Positions 30,764 through 41,582 of a DNA stretch of 64,000 nt are shown here, piece after piece. The position numbers were made by a program, and so were the translations under genes. Positions within the stretch are counted from its first letter, which is position 1; every line of letters begins with the position of its first letter. A model generated the notes under the pieces. The model saw only the letters and a program-made list of their open reading frames with translations. It was not told where the DNA came from and did not search any database. This DNA is from Turritopsis dohrnii (Eukaryota; Cnidaria; Hydrozoa; Anthoathecata; Oceaniidae), in NCBI GenBank assembly GCA_027922465.2, contig BQMF02000295.1:248001-312000 (forward strand). Reading direction: 5' to 3'.

Positions 30764-32743
30764 ATGGAATGTAACAGGAGACATCACACGATGCTTCATG
30801 ACGCTCTTTCTTCTGCACCAGAAAAAGGCTCCAGAGAGTATAGCTCAAAGCCAGATTCTTCTTCAGACTCGAAAAAAGATGCCAAGCCTTCTTCTACGTC
30901 ACCAACTGCTGATTCTAAACTTGTGTCTGCAACCGGAAGTGGGCAACATATTTTCCTCCAGATCGTTCCAGTAAGGATACTGAATAAACGTCACCAATGG
31001 ATCGATACTTACGCGTTACTGGATAGTGGTAGTCAATGTACTCTCATTAAAAGGAGCCTTTGCAACAAGCTTGGGCTTAAGGGGCGTATGGAAACTATCA
31101 GGATTAACACCATAAAGGATTATGAAGATATCAAGGTGAAGACTCTCAACATATCAATATCCTCAATGGATGGGAGTTTCACAGCCCAAGTCGAAACTGT
31201 CCATTCTATTGACGATTCAAAGTTCAGCACGCCAAGTCAAAAAATGCCAGAAGGATTTACAGAGAACAAACAATGGCAATTCATCAAAGACCTGAAGATA
31301 TGCAACGTAAGGGCAGAACAAGTTGAAATGCTGATTGGAGCAGACGTACCCAAGGCTTTGATCTCTTCTGAAGTCAAATTTGGACGTCATGGCTTACCAC
31401 ATGCTTCCAAAACACCATTTGGGTGGGCCCTGATAGGCACATTTAAAGGACGCCACCAACCGAAAACTATTACTACGGCACATATCAGAATAAATGATGA
31501 GAAATCACTTGATCAATTGGTAAAAAGTTTTTGGGAGATAGAATCATTTGGTACAACAATAAACGATGCTGTTCCAATGTCGATGGAAGATCGAAAGGCT
31601 CTTGCTCTCTTAGATCCAGAAACAGAGGTCAAGCATGGTCATTATGTCGTACCGATGATATGGAAATCCTCAGTCCAACTCCCAGACAACTACCAACAGG
31701 CGGAAAGACGATTAGACAGCTTGTCCAGACAATTACGAAGTAATCAAGACTTCTTCACGATGTACCAAAGGAATATCACTACATACTTCGAGAATGGATA
31801 TGCACGAAAGCTACAAGACAATGAAGTCGAGAGACGCACGAACAAGACGTGGTATCTTCCACACCATGGTGTTATCGAACCTCACAAGCCTGGGAGGATA
31901 CGGACAGTCTTTGATGCTGCAGCAGAAGTGCAAGGAAACAGCTTAAACAAGAATCTTCTTACAGGGCCAGACCTACTGAATAGTCTGATTGGAATCCTTC
32001 TGAGATTTCGCAAACACCCAGTAGCAGTAACTGACGACATTGAAGCAATGTTTCACAGAGTTCGTTTGAAAGAGGAAGACACAGAAGCACGTGTTCTTGG
32101 TGTAAGATGGAACCTGTTGGAAGACTGCTTCTACTTCCATGCAGTCAAACCAGCTACAAAGCACTCAAAAAGGGGTATACTAAAGACCACGTCGACGCTG
32201 TATGATCCTCTGGGTTTTCTAACCCCTTTCAGTTTGAAAGCAAAGCTAATACTACAAGAACTTTGGAGAACGAAACGCTCATGGGATGAACCGATCAATG
32301 AAATCCTGGAAAAGGAGTGGAAACACTGTCTCGAAGACCTTGCAAAAATTGGAAACATAAAAATTCCACGTTGTCTAGACATCAATGGCTATCAGCTCCA
32401 ATTACACACGTTCTGCGACGGATCAGAAAAAGCCTTCTCTGCAGCAAGCTACGTTAGAGTCAACAGGACAGGAGGGATCACGTGCCATTTGCTAATGTCA
32501 AAATCTAGAGTGGCGCCTCTCAAGAAGATCACCTTACCCAGACTAGAGCTTCAAGCTGCAATGATGGCTGTACGGTTGCACCAAACAATCCTCGACGAAG
32601 GGGACATGAACTTCAGTGCCATTCACTTCTGGACCGATTCGACACTTAATCTACAATACATTTCCAATGACAGCAAGAGATTCAAAGTGTTCGTCAGCAA
32701 CAGAGTTTTTGAGAACCAATCAATGGCACCATATCGCTGGTAA
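30764..32743 (+). pseudogene. BEL/Pao protease, truncated RT and RNase H
   Basis: The 659-residue frame contains an aspartic protease (YALLDSGSQCTLI) and the BEL linker (LIGADVPKAL, FGWALIG). The RT begins GRIRTVFDAAAEVQGNSLN and AVTDDIEAMFHRVRLKEED, then jumps straight to TEARVLGVRWN at about 32075-32092. The palm segment that normally carries the YVDD catalytic motif is missing, an apparently in-frame deletion. Beyond it come STLYDPLGFLTPF and the RNase H start (FCDGSEKAFSAASYV, ITLPRLELQAAM, HFWTDSTL). The frame ends through a frameshift at about 32710, and integrase continues in another frame. Confidence 0.9.
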
Positions 32744-34484
32744 GGATAACCCCTCCGACCTTGGAACAAGAGAGACGAGTATCCATCGACTTCTCTCAGA
32801 CCCACTTTGGTTCAATGGACCCGACCTACTCTATCAAGCAGAAGAATACTGGAGAACAACTGAAATTGCTGAGATCGACCCAAATGACCCTGAGATCAAA
32901 AGAGAGACGACCAATCTCTCCGTCAGAACAGAGAAGCCCTTGATTGATTATACTCGCTTCTCGAAATGGGCTAGGCTGATACGAACAACAGCTTGGGTTA
33001 TCTTGTTTCTTCAACCGGGAGCAGTCAATTCAAAGAAGAAAGAGATCAGGAGAAACGGCCCAAGGGCGTGTAAACCTAACAGAGGGGTCGTTATCAAGGA
33101 GCAGAAGAGAGTTCTAACACACGACGAAGAAAGGAGAGGGAAGATTGCTGTTTTGAAACTTATTCAACAAGAAGCGTTTCAAGAGGATTACCGTGATACT
33201 CAAGCAACACCAGATAAACAAAAGAGGAAGAGAATGGGCCCACTTTCAAATCTTGACCCCTTTCTTGACGACGAAGGTGTGCTACGTGTTGGTGGAAGGT
33301 TGAAGAACAGCACACTTCCATTCGCTACAAAACATCAAATCATCCTTCCTGGCTTTCATCCAGCAGTCAAACTTCTGGTGCGTCATTTCCATGAGACGTA
33401 CCGACACACAGGAAAGCAACATCTCCTGTCGCTACTCCGTCAGGAATTCTGGATCATAAGAGGGAGACCAGTCGTCAACTTCGTGACTAGGCAATGTGTT
33501 ACTTGCCAGCGTCACAAATCAAGACCAATGGAAGTCAAGATGGCCGATCTACCAATCGATAGGATCAAGATAGCCACTCCTCCATTCCACCAGACTGGGG
33601 TTGATTTTTTTGGGCCCATCGAAGTCAAGGTCTTGAGGAGTAGGGCCAAACGATGGGGATGTATTTTCACGTGCTTGACGACAAGGGCAATTCACCTAGA
33701 AGTTGCACCTTCATTAAGCACAGACGGTTTCATCAACGTGCTCGAAAGATTCATTAACAGAAGAGGCAATCCAGATGTCATTCGTTCGGACTGTGGCACC
33801 AACTTCCAAGGTGCTACCAATGAGCTGAAACGAGAGCTTGAAGTGATGGATCACCTAAAGATCAAACAATCGATGAGGAGGAGATCAATTAATTGGAAAT
33901 TCAATCCACCAAGTGCACCCCACATGGGTGGTGCATGGGAGAGACTCGTCCGCAGTGTAAAGACGAGTTTGAAGGTGATACTTGCAGATCAATCGGTAAG
34001 CGATTTTACTTTGATCACAATATTCACTGAGGTGGAGGCTCTTGTTAACAGCCGCCCACTCACACATCTAAGCGATGATGTCAACGACTTGGAACCTTTG
34101 ACTCCGAGTCATTTCCTGATTGGTCGTGCGAGCAACAACCTACAACCTTGCGTTATATACGACAAAGAGATGACCTTCAGAAAACGGTGGAGACAAGTGC
34201 AAGCGATGACGAATCAGTTCTGGGGACGATGGCAACGGGAGTATCTACCAACACTGACGACAAGGAACAAGTGGAAAATGGATCAACCCAATCAATTGAA
34301 GGTGGGACAACTCGTGCTCCATTTGGAAGATCAAACAACCCGTGGTACATGGCAGCTGGCTCGAATCGAACAATTACAAACGAGTGAAGACGGCAGAACG
34401 AGAACTGTGACGATTCGTACGAAAGATGGAACGTATGTTCGGCCAATACGCAAATTGGCACTATTGGAACTCTCAAACTCTTAA
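32707..34484 (+). pseudogene. BEL/Pao RNase H end, integrase and C-terminal domain
   Basis: After the frameshift this frame continues QWHHIAGKDNPSDLGTR, the end of the RNase H region. Integrase follows with its zinc-binding HHCC region (HFHETYRHTGKQH, CVTCQRH) and the catalytic triad in GVDFFGPIEV, RSDCGTNFQG and GGAWERLV. The C-terminal domain with PLTPSHFLIGR and RKRWRQVQAMTNQFWGRWQREYL is typical of BEL/Pao integrases. The frame is open upstream to 32616 but that part is out of register. Integrase itself looks intact in sequence. Confidence 0.9.
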
Positions 34485-34527
34485 AGGCAATTCCAGACTT
34501 TCGGTCTGTTGAAAGCTATGTCCTTTC

Positions 34528-34538
34528 AAGGAGGGGGG
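34528..34538 (+). promoter_or_regulatory. Polypurine tract of the BEL element
   Basis: AAGGAGGGGGG lies directly before the 3' LTR, the position where plus-strand DNA synthesis is primed in LTR retroelements. Confidence 0.8.
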
Positions 34539-34809
34539 TGTTACGCAACTTCACTCTCAATATGACCTAGACAGTTTATTGTTGCGTGTTTTTTGTTCCG
34601 ATTATTAAGATAATTACCTTGGGACCACCACAGCTATAAATCTGTACTTTTTGTTAGCTCATTCTGCTCGTCAGGATGAGTTATCATTAGTGTGTTATAT
34701 AGACGAAAAAATATAATTCGATGAAAAGGTTTGTTTTCATATGTAAAATGCATAACTCACTGACTCTGAAACGAAGTTCGCTTTGATTTGACGAAGTCAA
34801 CTCTTTACA
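34539..34809 (+). repeat. BEL/Pao 3' LTR
   Basis: It starts TGTTACGCAACTTCAC directly after the purine tract and ends CAACTCTTTACA, followed by the TTGGG target copy and the resumed Helitron sequence. About 1% divergence from the 5' LTR indicates recent insertion. Confidence 0.95.
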
Positions 34810-34876
34810 TTGGGGTCTCCGGGGTGACACAGAGAAGGTGCACATGGGCGGCGAGCGACGCCGCCTTGGCGGCTAG
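34810..34876 (+). mobile_element. Helitron 3' end continuing from 27795
   Basis: After the TTGGG duplicate the sequence reaches GGCGGCGAGCGACGCCGCC, a 7-bp hairpin with an AGCGA loop, then TTGGCGG and CTAG at 34873-34876. This completes the copy split by the BEL element. The next Helitron begins on the following base. Confidence 0.75.
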
Positions 34877-37800
34877 TCTATATATTAATAGCCGATTCTC
34901 TGTTTGTTTGTTTGTTTGTAAGTCACGAAAAATGGTAGATTGAGTTGTGAGCGAAATTATTTCTTTTTTTGTGTGCGACGTGAGTTCGAAGCAAATACAT
35001 TGCAACCCCAATCGAACGTGACTTTATTTTGGCTGGTGAACTAATAAGAATAACATTTTGTTTTTATTAATTATCGTTAGTTTTATATTCCACGTTGACT
35101 TGGCTTTGAAAACAATACATCAACTAAATACAAAAAAACTAACTGATTAAACAGTTTGGACAAAAAGCAGCAGTGGCAGAATGTGGCAGCATGTTTGCCA
35201 GTGTATCCTAATGTATCCTGACTGTCTGAGACGGGTAAACTTTTTTTTCGAGGAATCCAAATGTTTGAAACCGATAGGTAAAAAAAGATTATCATGAAAC
35301 AAAATATTTTTTTGCGTTTCTTTTAATAATTTAATTTCTTTTTTTAATTGATATGCGCTTCAGATCGAACGTTTTTTTTTTATTCACTTTATTCATTTAG
35401 CACGTGCCTTTTTTTCTCTCCTCCCGTGTGATCTTTTTAAGAAGAGAAACTATTTCCCCCTTACGTTTGATAGCACCCATGTAAGAGCGCGTAACTTTTT
35501 TTAAAACAAAAGCTAATAAAAAATTGAAGTTTTCTCTCTATACGCTTTGAGTGTATTGTTACACTGATAAAAGACTGGTTTTACCAGAGGTTGTGACTTT
35601 GAATCTGCTTCGGGTTGCACACAAGTTGTACTAGCCGTTTATATGGAAATTTGACGTTTATTGATACAGTGATACAGAGCAGGTGAACATAAGCGGCGAG
35701 CGACGCCGCCTTGGCGTCTAGTCTATATATTAATAGCTGTTTCTCTGTCTGTCTGTTTGTTTGTTTGTAAGTCACGCAAAATGATAGATTAAGTTGTGAG
35801 TGAAATTATTTCTTTTTTTGTGTGCGACGTGAGTTCGAAGCAAATACATTGTAACCCCAATCGAACGTGACTTTTTTTGGCTAATGAACCAATAGGAATA
35901 ACGTTTTGTTTTTATCATTATTGTTAGTTTTATATTCAATGTTGACTTGGCTTTGAAAACAATACATCAACTAAATACAAAAAAACTAACTGATTAAACA
36001 GTTTGGACAAAAAGCAGCAGTGGCAGAATGTGGCAGCATGTTTGCCAGTGTATCCTAATGTATCCTGACTGTCTGAGACGGGTAAACTTTTTTTTCGAGG
36101 AATCCAAATGTTTGAAACCGATAGGTAAAAAAAGATTATCATGAAACAAAATATTTTTTTGCGTTTCTTTTAATAATTTAATTTCTTTTTTTAATTGATA
36201 TGCGCTTCAGATCGAACGTTTTTTTTTTATTCACTTTATTCATTTAGCACGTGCCTTTTTTTCTCTCCTCCCGTGTGATCTTTTTAAGAAGAGAAACTAT
36301 TTCCCCCTTACGTTTGATAGCACCCATGTAAGAGCGCGTAACTTTTTTTAAAACAAAAGCTAATAAAAAATTGAAGTTTTCTCTCTATACGCTTTGAGTG
36401 TATTGTTACACTGATAAAAGACTGGTTTTACCAGAGGTTGTGACTTTGAATCTGCTTCGGGTTGCACACAAGTTGTACTAGCCGTTTATATGGAAATTTG
36501 ACGTTTATTGATACAGTGATACAGAGCAGGTGAACATAAGCGGCGAGCGACGCCGCCTTGGCGTCTAGTCTATATATTAATAGCTGTTTCTCTGTCTGTC
36601 TGTTTGTTTGTTTGTAAGTCACGCAAAATGATAGATTAAGTTGTGAGTGAAATTATTTCTTTTTTTGTGTGCGACGTGAGTTCGAAGCAAATACATTGTA
36701 ACCCCAATCGAACGTGACTTTTTTTGGCTAATGAACCAATAGGAATAACGTTTTGTTTTTATCATTATTGTTAGTTTTATATTCAATGTTGACTTGGCTT
36801 TGAAAACAGTACATCAACTAAATACAAATAAACTAACTGATTAAACATTTTGGACAAAAAGCAGCCGTGGCAGGACGTGGCAGCATGTTTGCCAGTGTAT
36901 CCTAATGTATCCTGACTGTCTGAGACGGGTAAACTTTTTTTTCGAGGAATCCAAATGTTTGAAACCGATAAGTAAAAAAAGATTATCATGAAACAAAATA
37001 TTTTTTTGCGTTTCTTTTAATAATTTAATTTCTTTTTTTAATTGTTATGCGCTTCAGATCGAACGTTTTTTTTTATTCATTTTATTCATTTAGCACGTGC
37101 CTTTTTTTCTCTCCTCTCGTGTGATCTTTTTAAAGACAGAAACCATTTCTCCCTTACGTTTGATAGCACCCATGTTAGAGCGCGTAACTTTTTTAAAACA
37201 AAAGCTAATAAAAAGGTTGAAGTTTCCTCTCTCTACGTTTTGAGTACATTGTTACACTGATAAAGGATTGGTTTTACCAGAGGTTGTGACTTCGAATCTG
37301 CTGCTGGTTGAACAAAAGTTGTACGAGACATTTATTGATACAGTGATACAGAGCAGGTGGACATGGGCGGTGAGCGACGCCACCTTTGCGGCTAGTCTAT
37401 ATATTAATAGCCGATTCTCTGTTTGTCTGTTTGTTTGTGTGTTTGTTTGTTTGTAAGTCACGCAAAATGGTAGATTGAGTTGTGAGCGAAATTATTTCTT
37501 TTTTTGTGAGCGACGTGAGTTCGAAGCAAATACATTGCAAACCCCATCGAACGTGACTTTTTTTGGCTGATAACCTAATAGGAATAACGTTTTGTTTTTA
37601 TTATTATTGTTAGTTTCATATTCAACGTTGACTTGGCTTCAAAAACAATAAATCAACTAAATACAAAGAAACTAACTGATTAAACATTTTGGACAAAAAG
37701 CAGAAGTGGCAGAACCTGGCAGGATGTTCGGTTTGCCAGTGTATCCTAAAGCTTGCCTGACTGTCTGAGACGGGTGACTTTTTTTTCGAGCAATCAAAAT

Positions 37801-38407
37801 GTTTAAAAACTGATAGGTAAAAAAAGAGTATCATGAAACAAAATATTTTTTGCTTTTGTCTTAATAGTTGTCTTAATTTCTTTTAATCGATTTCTTTTAA
37901 TCTATTTTAATCTGATCGAGCGTTTTTATTCTGTTCATTCATTTAGCACGTGCATTTTTTTCTCCTCCCGTGTGATCCTTTTGTGAGAAACCATTTTTTT
38001 CACCTACTTCTGACAGCACCCATGTTAGAGCGCGTAAAACAAAAGCTAATAATAAGTTGAAAAGTTCTTTCTCTCTGCGTTTTGAGTGTATTGTTAAACT
38101 GATATTTGATTGGTTTAAAATCGTAAAGAAAAACCTCGGGAAGTTCACGTTCAGAATGCATTGTGTAAAGCAAGAAAGTCTGCTGACATTTTAAATGCGA
38201 CCGCGACAATAAACGGCTGAGTTAAGAACATGCCAAATTTGAAACACCAGGAACGTATTTCTCTTCACGTGCAAACGAGCTTTATTAAGCGATAAAGCCA
38301 GCGGCAAAGGAAGTCTTATCGCTGGTCTTAAGTGCAATAATTTGGAGCAGGTGGTGATGCAAGGCAGGCTGAACATGGGCGGCGAGCGACACCGCCTTGG
38401 CGGCTAG
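34877..38407 (+). mobile_element. Head-to-tail array of four Helitron-like elements
   Basis: Units are 34877-35721 (845 bp), 35722-36568 (847), 36569-37395 (827) and 37396-38407 (1012). Each begins TCTATATATTAATAGC and a TTTG/TCTG microsatellite and ends with the GC hairpin, a seven-base spacer (TTGGCGG, TTGGCGT or TTTGCGG) and CTAG, with no base between units. TC start, 3' hairpin and CTRR end, and a T after the last CTAG (38408) fit Helitron rules. Units 1 and 2 are nearly identical. No Rep/helicase is encoded; the repeated 60-70-codon open frames on the minus strand are by-products. Confidence 0.8.
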
Positions 38408-38599
38408 TTAATATATAGACTGTGCAAGTTCATTTGAAACGTACTTTAATTTTCCGTTAAATTTGTTGTTATTATTATCCAATACGTTCTTCTTCAACAA
38501 GAACAATTCCCCAAAAAACCTTACTTTCTATTATCTTTTTAGTATTCAGGTTTGAATAGTAGGTAAATAGCTTCACGCATAGATTTCGTTGGGCTTTAT

Positions 38600-39762
38600 A
38601 TCACATTTAGTTGCCCAGATGTTTTAGCAATTCGCTGAGCGGTACCAAGCAGCATTGACTCACTTTTGCCTTTCTTTAAGTTTAAAATCAATTCGTTGTC
38701 ATGAAACCATTTTGCTATTTGGGTCATATCATCACTCAGTTTTGATTCAATAACATGAAAATCTTTGTGACCAACGTAAATAACGTAAATAACGTATCTC
38801 GCTATTTATCCAACAGTCTGGCATATCGTTAAAAATGATAAGGAATAGCAGCAGACCTAAGATAGAGCCCTGTGGTTAACCGCTAAAGACTGCATTTGGA
38901 TTACAAATATTATTCTGGTAACGGACAATTTGCTTGCGATTAAATGAATTGTCCTTAAACCATTCCAGCTCAGTGTTATATATTCCGTACATTTCAGTTT
39001 ATCCAATAATGTTGCGTGACTTGCTGTGTTGAATGCCTTTGATAGGTCTATAAATAATTCCCCTACAAGTTGACCTGTATGGACTTTCTAGCGGACGGAA
39101 TCGAGGAACAATGTTGTTGCTAGTTCAGTAGAGTGACATGAGCGAAAACCAAATTGCCTATTAGGTATTGGAATGTTCTCTGTGAGGTAGTCCATGACCT
39201 GCTTCCTGACAATGCTCTCAAGGATTTTTGAAGCAATCGGTAAGATGGAAATTGGTCTGTAGTTTTCAAATAAATCATGTCTACCAGACTTGAAAACAGG
39301 GTCTATCAAAGCTGTTTTCCATTCGGTTGGAAATATTCCCAAAGTTAACGATATATTTATGATGTGAGTTAACGGTATACAGATGACGTCAGCACTATCT
39401 TTTAAGAGACATAATGGAAGTCCATCGTATCCTGTAGCTTTCTTTCGTTCTAAAGATTTTAACAAGCGATTGACTTCCGAGACTAGGACACCACTAAATT
39501 TAAAACATTTTCGGGACCTGTGATTGATTTTCGGTTTGAAGTTCCATATGAAAGCACGTAAGGGCATATTTTTTGTCTTGACACAATGAACAATTGAGGA
39601 GAAATATGAACAGAAACCGTTGGCTATTCTGTTGCTATCAGAGCATGGTATGTCGTCAATAATCATCGATTTAGATGGTGGCTGTTTATTTGTTTTGGAA
39701 AGGTAGATTTGTTTTATACATTTCCAAAATCCGTTGGGGTTAGATGCATGTTCCGTCATCAA
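38600..39762 (-). pseudogene. LINE reverse transcriptase (broken)
   Basis: The open part (39762-39088) has KKATGYDGLPLCLLKDSADVI, FKSGRHDLFENYRPISILPIASKILESIV and QFGFRSCHSTELATTLFLDSVR. After a stop it continues LFIDLSKAFNTASHATLL and further RT-like stretches with more stops. The catalytic YADD is not cleanly readable (a YVG-like remnant near 38790). An old, inactive copy. Confidence 0.8.
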
Positions 39763-40335
39763 TGCACGATGTTAGTCTGCCATCGCTCTTTTTAGCATGT
39801 TGTTGACCTGGTTTCTTTTACTTTTGTAGGCAGATACATCAGCTTCACATTTGGTTTTCAACGATTTACGGTATAGCTTGTCGCGCTCATCCATATGTCT
39901 CTTTATTATACTAGATATTCAAGGTGTCGGCTTGCCCCTAATCCGTTTCTTTTTCACTGGAGCAACTGCGTTAAAGACGTCATTTAAGATCATTTTCATA
40001 TAACTCCACGCAATATTCGGACACGATGCATTTCAGACGGGTGACCAGTCTACGTCTTGAAAGTTTGAAATTAGATCCTCGGGTCTGTATTTAGAATACT
40101 GACGATATTCAGTCGTTTTTTATGCAAACTTTATATGGTGACGTTCTCTCATACATCCAACCATGTGATGATCTCCAATACTCATAGGGATAACGCCAAC
40201 GTGGCTAATGACGGTTTGATTCAATCGCGTCAATTAATGTTGAAGAGTCGCCTGACATACGCGTTGGTTTATCAAACAGTTGTTTAAGATCGTAAAGAGA
40301 CAAAGCAGCCTTGATCGGTTTATTATCTTTTGAAT

Positions 40336-41218
40336 CTAGGTAATTACAGTTAATGCCCCAAGGACGAGGGTCTCCAAATTACACTGAGATGATTTACTGA
40401 GCATCTCAGTAATAAAATTACTAGTGTTTTTATGTCTGTATTTAGATGAAGACGGGGGTATGTATAAGCAGCAGACTAAGACGTTTTTGCTTCCTTTAAC
40501 TTCAATTTCGATCCATAAATTTTCTAGCTTACCATGTTCCAGACCCATTCTTCGCTTGAACATATGTTTGTCACTGATATATAGCACCACCCCACAATCT
40601 ATTTTGACGAGATTTACTGACAAAATTGAATCCGATTATCGAAAATAAATTCCCCGGTTGGTCTTGAGAAATATGCGTTTCGCTTAGTGTGAGAAGGTCT
40701 ATTTTGTGGAAAGTTGAAAACATCTCTGTGATTAAATTGAAGTTTGTAAACAAACCTTGAGTATTTAGGTGAAACATTTTTACGCCCTTCTGATTCAGCA
40801 AGGATTCCAATTCAGGGACGTGTCTCGTCAATGGGCCAGGATACGTCTCAATGTCTCTGCAAAGTATAAGTAGTATGTGAAATAAGCAACTCAGTTTTTG
40901 GCGAACGAAGAAGTTTGTTTTTCGATGTTCAACCCATAGCAAACCATAAATGAACGTCTCATTTTTCACAAGTTCTGGTCCATAAAATCTCATTGTCAAT
41001 CCTATGGAGTCGGAAGAAATAAAACATGGTCTTCGCACTTGAAATATTGTTAACACCAACATTTGCGTCAGGAGCGGTACGGCACGCCAAGCTGTTATCT
41101 TTACCAGATATATTTTTTTACGCTCAAAATCAAGCACGACCAGGGTCCAAATAACTCCTGCCCCAGTTGTAGTCGAACGTTGAGGTGAAATATCGACAAT
41201 TTTACAAGTTTTGATCAA
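40336..41218 (-). pseudogene. LINE N-terminal leader, 2A-like motif and endonuclease (broken)
   Basis: The 215-codon frame (41218-40571) ends a leucine-rich stretch with LLILCRDIETYPGPL, matching the 2A ribosome-skipping pattern D-x-E-x-N-P-G-P except that Asn is Tyr. Downstream is VKMFHLNTQGLFTNFNLI, DLLTLSETHIS, the endonuclease SETH block. A frame change near 40600 leads to GVVLYISDKHMF, LENLWIEI and CCLYIPPSSSK. The GDxN block is damaged. In related LINEs a 2A separates an N-terminal peptide from the endonuclease-RT. Confidence 0.7.
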
Positions 41219-41582
41219 TATAAGTATATAGATTACGAAAAAATAGTGAAAAGTTTCAGAAAGTGAACAAAGGTATAAGGCATCTCATTAATAGGCTTCG
41301 TAGATTTTTACCTAGAGACACACTTTTGACTCCTCACTTGGACTATGGAGACATCATATACGACTATCCAGATATTGCTACTTTTTGTCATAAACTTGAA
41401 TGTATTCGTTATAATGCTTGCTTAGCTATAACAGGTTGTTTCTATGGAACATCTCGAGAAAAGCTATATTCTGAGCTTGGTCTTGAAAGTCTGGCTGATC
41501 GAAGGTTTAGCAGAAGATTATTCTTTTTTTATAAAATATTTAATAGTATGGCTCCACAATATTTACTTGATCATCTGCCACC

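Larger units (their letters stand above)
27796..34809 (+). mobile_element. BEL/Pao LTR retrotransposon, young but defective
   Basis: LTRs of 272 and 271 bp (27796-28067, 34539-34809) begin TGTTA and end ACA. They differ by about three substitutions and one indel. The direct repeat TTGGG flanks the element (27791-27795, 34810-34814). A purine tract AAGGAGGGGGG precedes the 3' LTR. Gag, protease, RT fragment, RNase H and integrase are present in BEL order. A nonsense codon in gag, a frameshift at about 32710 and loss of the RT core make it non-autonomous. Confidence 0.95.
38560..41218 (-). mobile_element. APE-type non-LTR retrotransposon with a 2A-like motif
   Basis: On the minus strand an endonuclease region (41218-40336) and a reverse transcriptase (39762 to about 38600) belong to one degraded L2/CR1-like LINE. 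The stretch 40335-39763 holds the frameshifted connector (the remnant REPxxxKR-like and AYKSKRNQVN-type region). The 3' end merges into AT-rich sequence next to the Helitron array at 38408. Confidence 0.75.

Noticed and set aside
35083..36989. Repeated 64-72-codon minus-strand open frames within the Helitron array
   Set aside because: They recur only because the repeat recurs, show no domain, and degrade in other copies.
34877..38407. Regularly spaced repeats reminiscent of a CRISPR array
   Set aside because: Units are 830-1010 bp with Helitron termini, and the sequence is clearly metazoan; no short repeats with unique spacers.
38939..39087. Possible intact catalytic core in the 38.6-41.2 kb LINE
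   Set aside because: Several stops and no readable YADD; treated as a pseudogene.
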